From positions 1 through 64,000 of the forward strand of contig CAJJBD010000001.1 of NCBI GenBank assembly GCA_905182325.1: a DNA stretch of 64,000 bases. The letters are read 5' to 3'. The notes under the pieces are model-generated. The model was not told the origin of the DNA and did no database searches. It worked only from the letters and a program-made list of their open reading frames with translations. The stretch is from an uncultured Planktomarina sp. GTDB taxonomy: Bacteria > Pseudomonadota > Alphaproteobacteria > Rhodobacterales > Rhodobacteraceae. Below, piece after piece: positions 61,393 to 64,000 of the stretch (position 1 is its first letter; the number at the start of each line of letters is the position of its first letter). The translations under genes were made by a program, and so were the position numbers.

Positions 61393-63366
61393 ATGACACC
61401 CGTGCAAAAAGATAGCCCCTGGATATTCCGGACATACGCCGGCCACTCAACAGCTAAAGCCTCCAACGAACTCTATCGATCCAACCTTTCAAAAGGACAA
61501 ACGGGGCTATCAATCGCCTTTGACCTACCCACCCAAACTGGATACGATAGTGACCACATCCTTGCGCGCGGAGAAGTCGGAAAGGTTGGAGTTCCAATCA
61601 GTAATTTGGGCGATATGCGTACGTTGTTTTCTGATATTCCATTCGACCAGATGAATACGTCAATGACAATCAATGCGACAGCACCTTGGTTGCTCGCACT
61701 TTACATAGCTGCAGCCGAGGAACAGGGTGCCGATATATCTGCACTTCAAGGTACAGTTCAAAATGATATTATTAAGGAATATCTAAGTCGGGGTACCTAT
61801 ATTTGTCCGCCTAAACCATCTCTACGTATGATTACAGACGTTGCTGCGTACACGCGTGAACACTTGCCCAAGTGGAATCCAATTAACGTATGTTCATACC
61901 ACCTACAGGAAGCAGGAGCTACACCAGAACAAGAACTAGCTTTTGCCCTAGCCAACGCCACTGCAGTTCTTGACGACTTACGCGGAAAGGTTCCCGCAGA
62001 ACAGTTTGAAGACATGGTTGGGCGTATTAGTTTTTTTGTAAATGCTGGTATTCGTTTTGTAACAGAGATGTGCAAAATGCGAGCCTTTGTGGATTTGTGG
62101 GATCAAATCTGTCATGATAGATATGGTGTAGAAGATCCCAAAATGCGCCGTTTCAGGTATGGAGTACAAGTTAACTCTCTAGGCCTCACCGAGCAACAAC
62201 CAGAAAACAATGTATACCGAATTCTAATCGAAATGCTGGCAGTGACATTATCAAAAAAAGCCCGGGCTCGGGCTGTCCAATTACCAGCGTGGAATGAAGC
62301 CTTAGGATTACCACGCCCATGGGACCAACAGTGGTCTCTGCGAATGCAGCAAATTATGGCTTTTGAAACAGACTTGTTGGAATATGAAGACCTTTTTGAT
62401 GAAAATCCAGCAGTTGAGCGCAAAGTGGAGGCATTGAAAGAAAGTGCGCTAGCAGAGTTAGATTTAATTGACAGCATGGGGGGAGCAATCAACACAATTG
62501 AATATATGAAATCTCGCTTGGTAGAATCAAATGCCGAACGCATTAGAAAAATTGAACAGGGCGAAATTACAGTTATTGGCGTCAATAAGTACCAAAAGTC
62601 TGAGGTAAGCCCACTGACCTCAGGGGACGAGGCAATCATGGTCGTGGATCCAAAGAATGAGGCAGAGCAGGTCAGCGCACTTAATCACTGGCGCTCTAAA
62701 CGCAATCCTCAAGATGTGCAAAAAACACTTCAAGACCTATATCGGGCAGCCCTCAATGGGAGCAATATAATGCCTCCATCCATAGCCGCGGCCAAGGCGG
62801 GCGTAACTACCGGAGAGTGGGGCGATGTAGTGCGGAAGGCATTTGGCCAATATCGTGGTCCCACGGGCGTGAGTGCTAATCCATCCAATCAAACAGAAGG
62901 TTTAGATGAAATTCGAGAAGCTGTAGCAAAGGTTAGCACAAAATTAGGTCAGAAACTGCGTTTTTTAATTGGAAAACCCGGTCTTGATGGACATTCAAAC
63001 GGTGCAGAACAAATAGCCATACGTGCCCGAGATTGTGGAATGGAAATTTCTTATGAGGGCATTCGCCTGACGCCAGATGAAATTATTACAGCAGTCCAGG
63101 CTGGCCAAGCACACGTAATTGGCTTGTCTATTTTATCAGGATCCCATATCGCGCTAATGCAAGACCTGATAGCCAAACTATCAGCTGCCAACCTTTCTCA
63201 TATACCTGTTATAGTTGGCGGAATTATTCCAGAAGATGACGCCAAAAAGCTTTGTAAAATGGGGATTTCAAAAGTATATACGCCCAAAGATTTTGAACTT
63301 AATCAAATAATGTTTGATATAGTCTCATTAGCCGACCCAGATCTTCATTCAGCTGCAACAAACTAG
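61393..63366 (+). CDS. ecm: (2R)-ethylmalonyl-CoA mutase, adenosylcobalamin-dependent
   Basis: Converts ethylmalonyl-CoA to methylsuccinyl-CoA with coenzyme B12. Acyl-CoA mutase catalytic half: YAGHSTAKASNELYRSNLSKGQTGLSIAFDLPTQTGYDSDH ... MNTSMTINATAPWLLALY ... QNDIIKEYLSRGTYICPP. The C-terminal B12 domain has KPGLDGHSNGAEQI with the cobalt-coordinating His in DGHSNG, and a GLSILSGSH ... VVGGIIP region. 657 residues fits Ecm and is shorter than methylmalonyl-CoA mutase (about 710). The TTGCGCAA motif region and head-to-head ccr support Ecm. Ends four bases before priA, which is convergent. Confidence 0.96.
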   Translation: MTPVQKDSPWIFRTYAGHSTAKASNELYRSNLSKGQTGLSIAFDLPTQTGYDSDHILARGEVGKVGVPISNLGDMRTLFSDIPFDQMNTSMTINATAPWLLALYIAAAEEQGADISALQGTVQNDIIKEYLSRGTYICPPKPSLRMITDVAAYTREHLPKWNPINVCSYHLQEAGATPEQELAFALANATAVLDDLRGKVPAEQFEDMVGRISFFVNAGIRFVTEMCKMRAFVDLWDQICHDRYGVEDPKMRRFRYGVQVNSLGLTEQQPENNVYRILIEMLAVTLSKKARARAVQLPAWNEALGLPRPWDQQWSLRMQQIMAFETDLLEYEDLFDENPAVERKVEALKESALAELDLIDSMGGAINTIEYMKSRLVESNAERIRKIEQGEITVIGVNKYQKSEVSPLTSGDEAIMVVDPKNEAEQVSALNHWRSKRNPQDVQKTLQDLYRAALNGSNIMPPSIAAAKAGVTTGEWGDVVRKAFGQYRGPTGVSANPSNQTEGLDEIREAVAKVSTKLGQKLRFLIGKPGLDGHSNGAEQIAIRARDCGMEISYEGIRLTPDEIITAVQAGQAHVIGLSILSGSHIALMQDLIAKLSAANLSHIPVIVGGIIPEDDAKKLCKMGISKVYTPKDFELNQIMFDIVSLADPDLHSAATN

Positions 63367-63370
63367 CGTC

Positions 63371-64000
63371 CTAATAAAAGCTTTGTGGGTCGATATCAAT
63401 TGACAGCCGCAATGACTTAGGAAGCTTAAACTGCGCCACCCACTCAGAAATTGCAGCTTGAATAGGTACAGATTTTTTTGATTTTACTAAAATTCGCACC
63501 CGATGACGCCCCCGAATACGTGCAATTGGCGCTGGAGCCGGCCCGAAAACTTCTGCACCTATTTTACTTAATGGTAAAATGTTTCGGGTCATAGTCTGGC
63601 CCAAGGCAAGGGCCTCCTGAGCATTAGGTGATGACAGCACAATACCAACCAATCGCCCATATGGAGGTACACCTGCAGCTTTTCGCTCACTCGCCTCAGT
63701 CCGCCAAAAAGCTTCCTCATCTCCTCCCAAAATAGCTTTAATAACCGGATGCTCAGGTTGGTGAGTTTGCAAAACAGCGACCCCCGGCTTATCGGCACGG
63801 CCAGCTCGGCCGGCAACTTGCCGCATTAATTGAAATGTCCGCTCAGCGGCGCGCAAGTCTGAACCCTGCAGTCCAAGGTCTGCATCAATAACCCCCACTA
63901 AAGTGAGTAATGGGAAATTATGCCCTTTAGCGACAAGTTGAGTTCCTATTATTACATCAACCTGACCCGCCGCCAAAGCTGCTATCTGAGCCTTGAGCGC
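63371..64000 (-). CDS. priA: Primosomal protein N' (PriA replication restart helicase), 3' part only
   Basis: C-terminal 210 residues of the SF2 helicase that restarts stalled forks. The frame is open to base 64000; residues AALKAQIAALAAGQVDVIIGTQLVAKG can be read across the last codons, so the TTG near 63976 is internal. Motifs V and VI (VGVIDADLGLQGSDLRAAERTFQLMRQVAGRAGRA) and the C-terminal domain (VPPYGRLVGIVLSSPNAQEALALGQ ... RIRGRHRVRILVKSKKS ... LRLSIDIDPQSFY) are typical of PriA. Upstream part lies outside the window. Confidence 0.93.
   Translation of the reverse strand, partial: ALKAQIAALAAGQVDVIIGTQLVAKGHNFPLLTLVGVIDADLGLQGSDLRAAERTFQLMRQVAGRAGRADKPGVAVLQTHQPEHPVIKAILGGDEEAFWRTEASERKAAGVPPYGRLVGIVLSSPNAQEALALGQTMTRNILPLSKIGAEVFGPAPAPIARIRGRHRVRILVKSKKSVPIQAAISEWVAQFKLPKSLRLSIDIDPQSFY

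Overview
The window looks like ordinary core chromosome of a marine, Roseobacter-like alphaproteobacterium (Rhodobacterales). Reasons: the divergent crotonyl-CoA carboxylase/reductase and ethylmalonyl-CoA mutase pair of the ethylmalonyl-CoA pathway; a B12-dependent class II ribonucleotide reductase; DUF1489 and TIGR02186 family proteins; two BMP-type nucleoside ABC importers; a fused DMGDH/GcvT oxidase; and conserved alphaproteobacterial neighbourhoods (murJ-glnD-PBP activator, rsmI-gshB, coaBC-dut-moeB). Base composition is moderate and AT-leaning for this order. I found no rRNA, tRNA, CRISPR, prophage, insertion sequence or classical defence island.

Layout. 1-5.6 kb: 3' part of clpA, then (minus) an ExbB/MotA-like and MotB/OmpA-like motor pair with a long repeated coiled coil. 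5.8-8.5 kb: rpsD, then hisC-tyrC; hisC has a probable amber codon at codon 7 of its expected reading frame. 9-19.5 kb: DEAD-box helicase, nrdJ, DUF1489, hisS, slyX, dnaE. 19.7-28.9 kb: an eight-gene, tightly overlapping plus-strand operon joining xanthine dehydrogenase (xdhABC) to a complete BMP-type ABC importer, closed by a strong terminator. 29-35.4 kb: two amine/amino-acid oxidases, a secreted SH3 protein and an M3 peptidase. 35.4-41.9 kb: coaBC-dut-moeB, rpoH with a sigma-E-like promoter, cobU and a CobC-like phosphatase, and a tauE/TIGR02186 pair. 42-47 kb: a second BMP-type importer, minus strand. 47-59.6 kb: rimI, NifU-like, usp, trpS, a rhomboid without catalytic residues, murJ, glnD, PBP activator, rsmI, gshB and a RecD2-like helicase. 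59.7-64 kb: ccr and ecm, then the 3' part of priA running off the right edge.

How it fits together. Purine import plus XDH, and the neighbouring methylated-amine/D-amino-acid oxidases, point to scavenging of dissolved organic nitrogen. ccr/ecm give acetyl-CoA assimilation through the ethylmalonyl-CoA pathway. ecm and nrdJ both need adenosylcobalamin, and cobU with a CobC-like phosphatase supplies late steps of its synthesis.

I found no clearly new multi-gene system. The best leads are the repeated coiled-coil motor pair, the hisC amber codon and its leader, the structured rpsD leader, an unexplained 10-bp inverted repeat at about 8.8-8.9 kb, and the 19-codon mini-ORF linking two permease genes.
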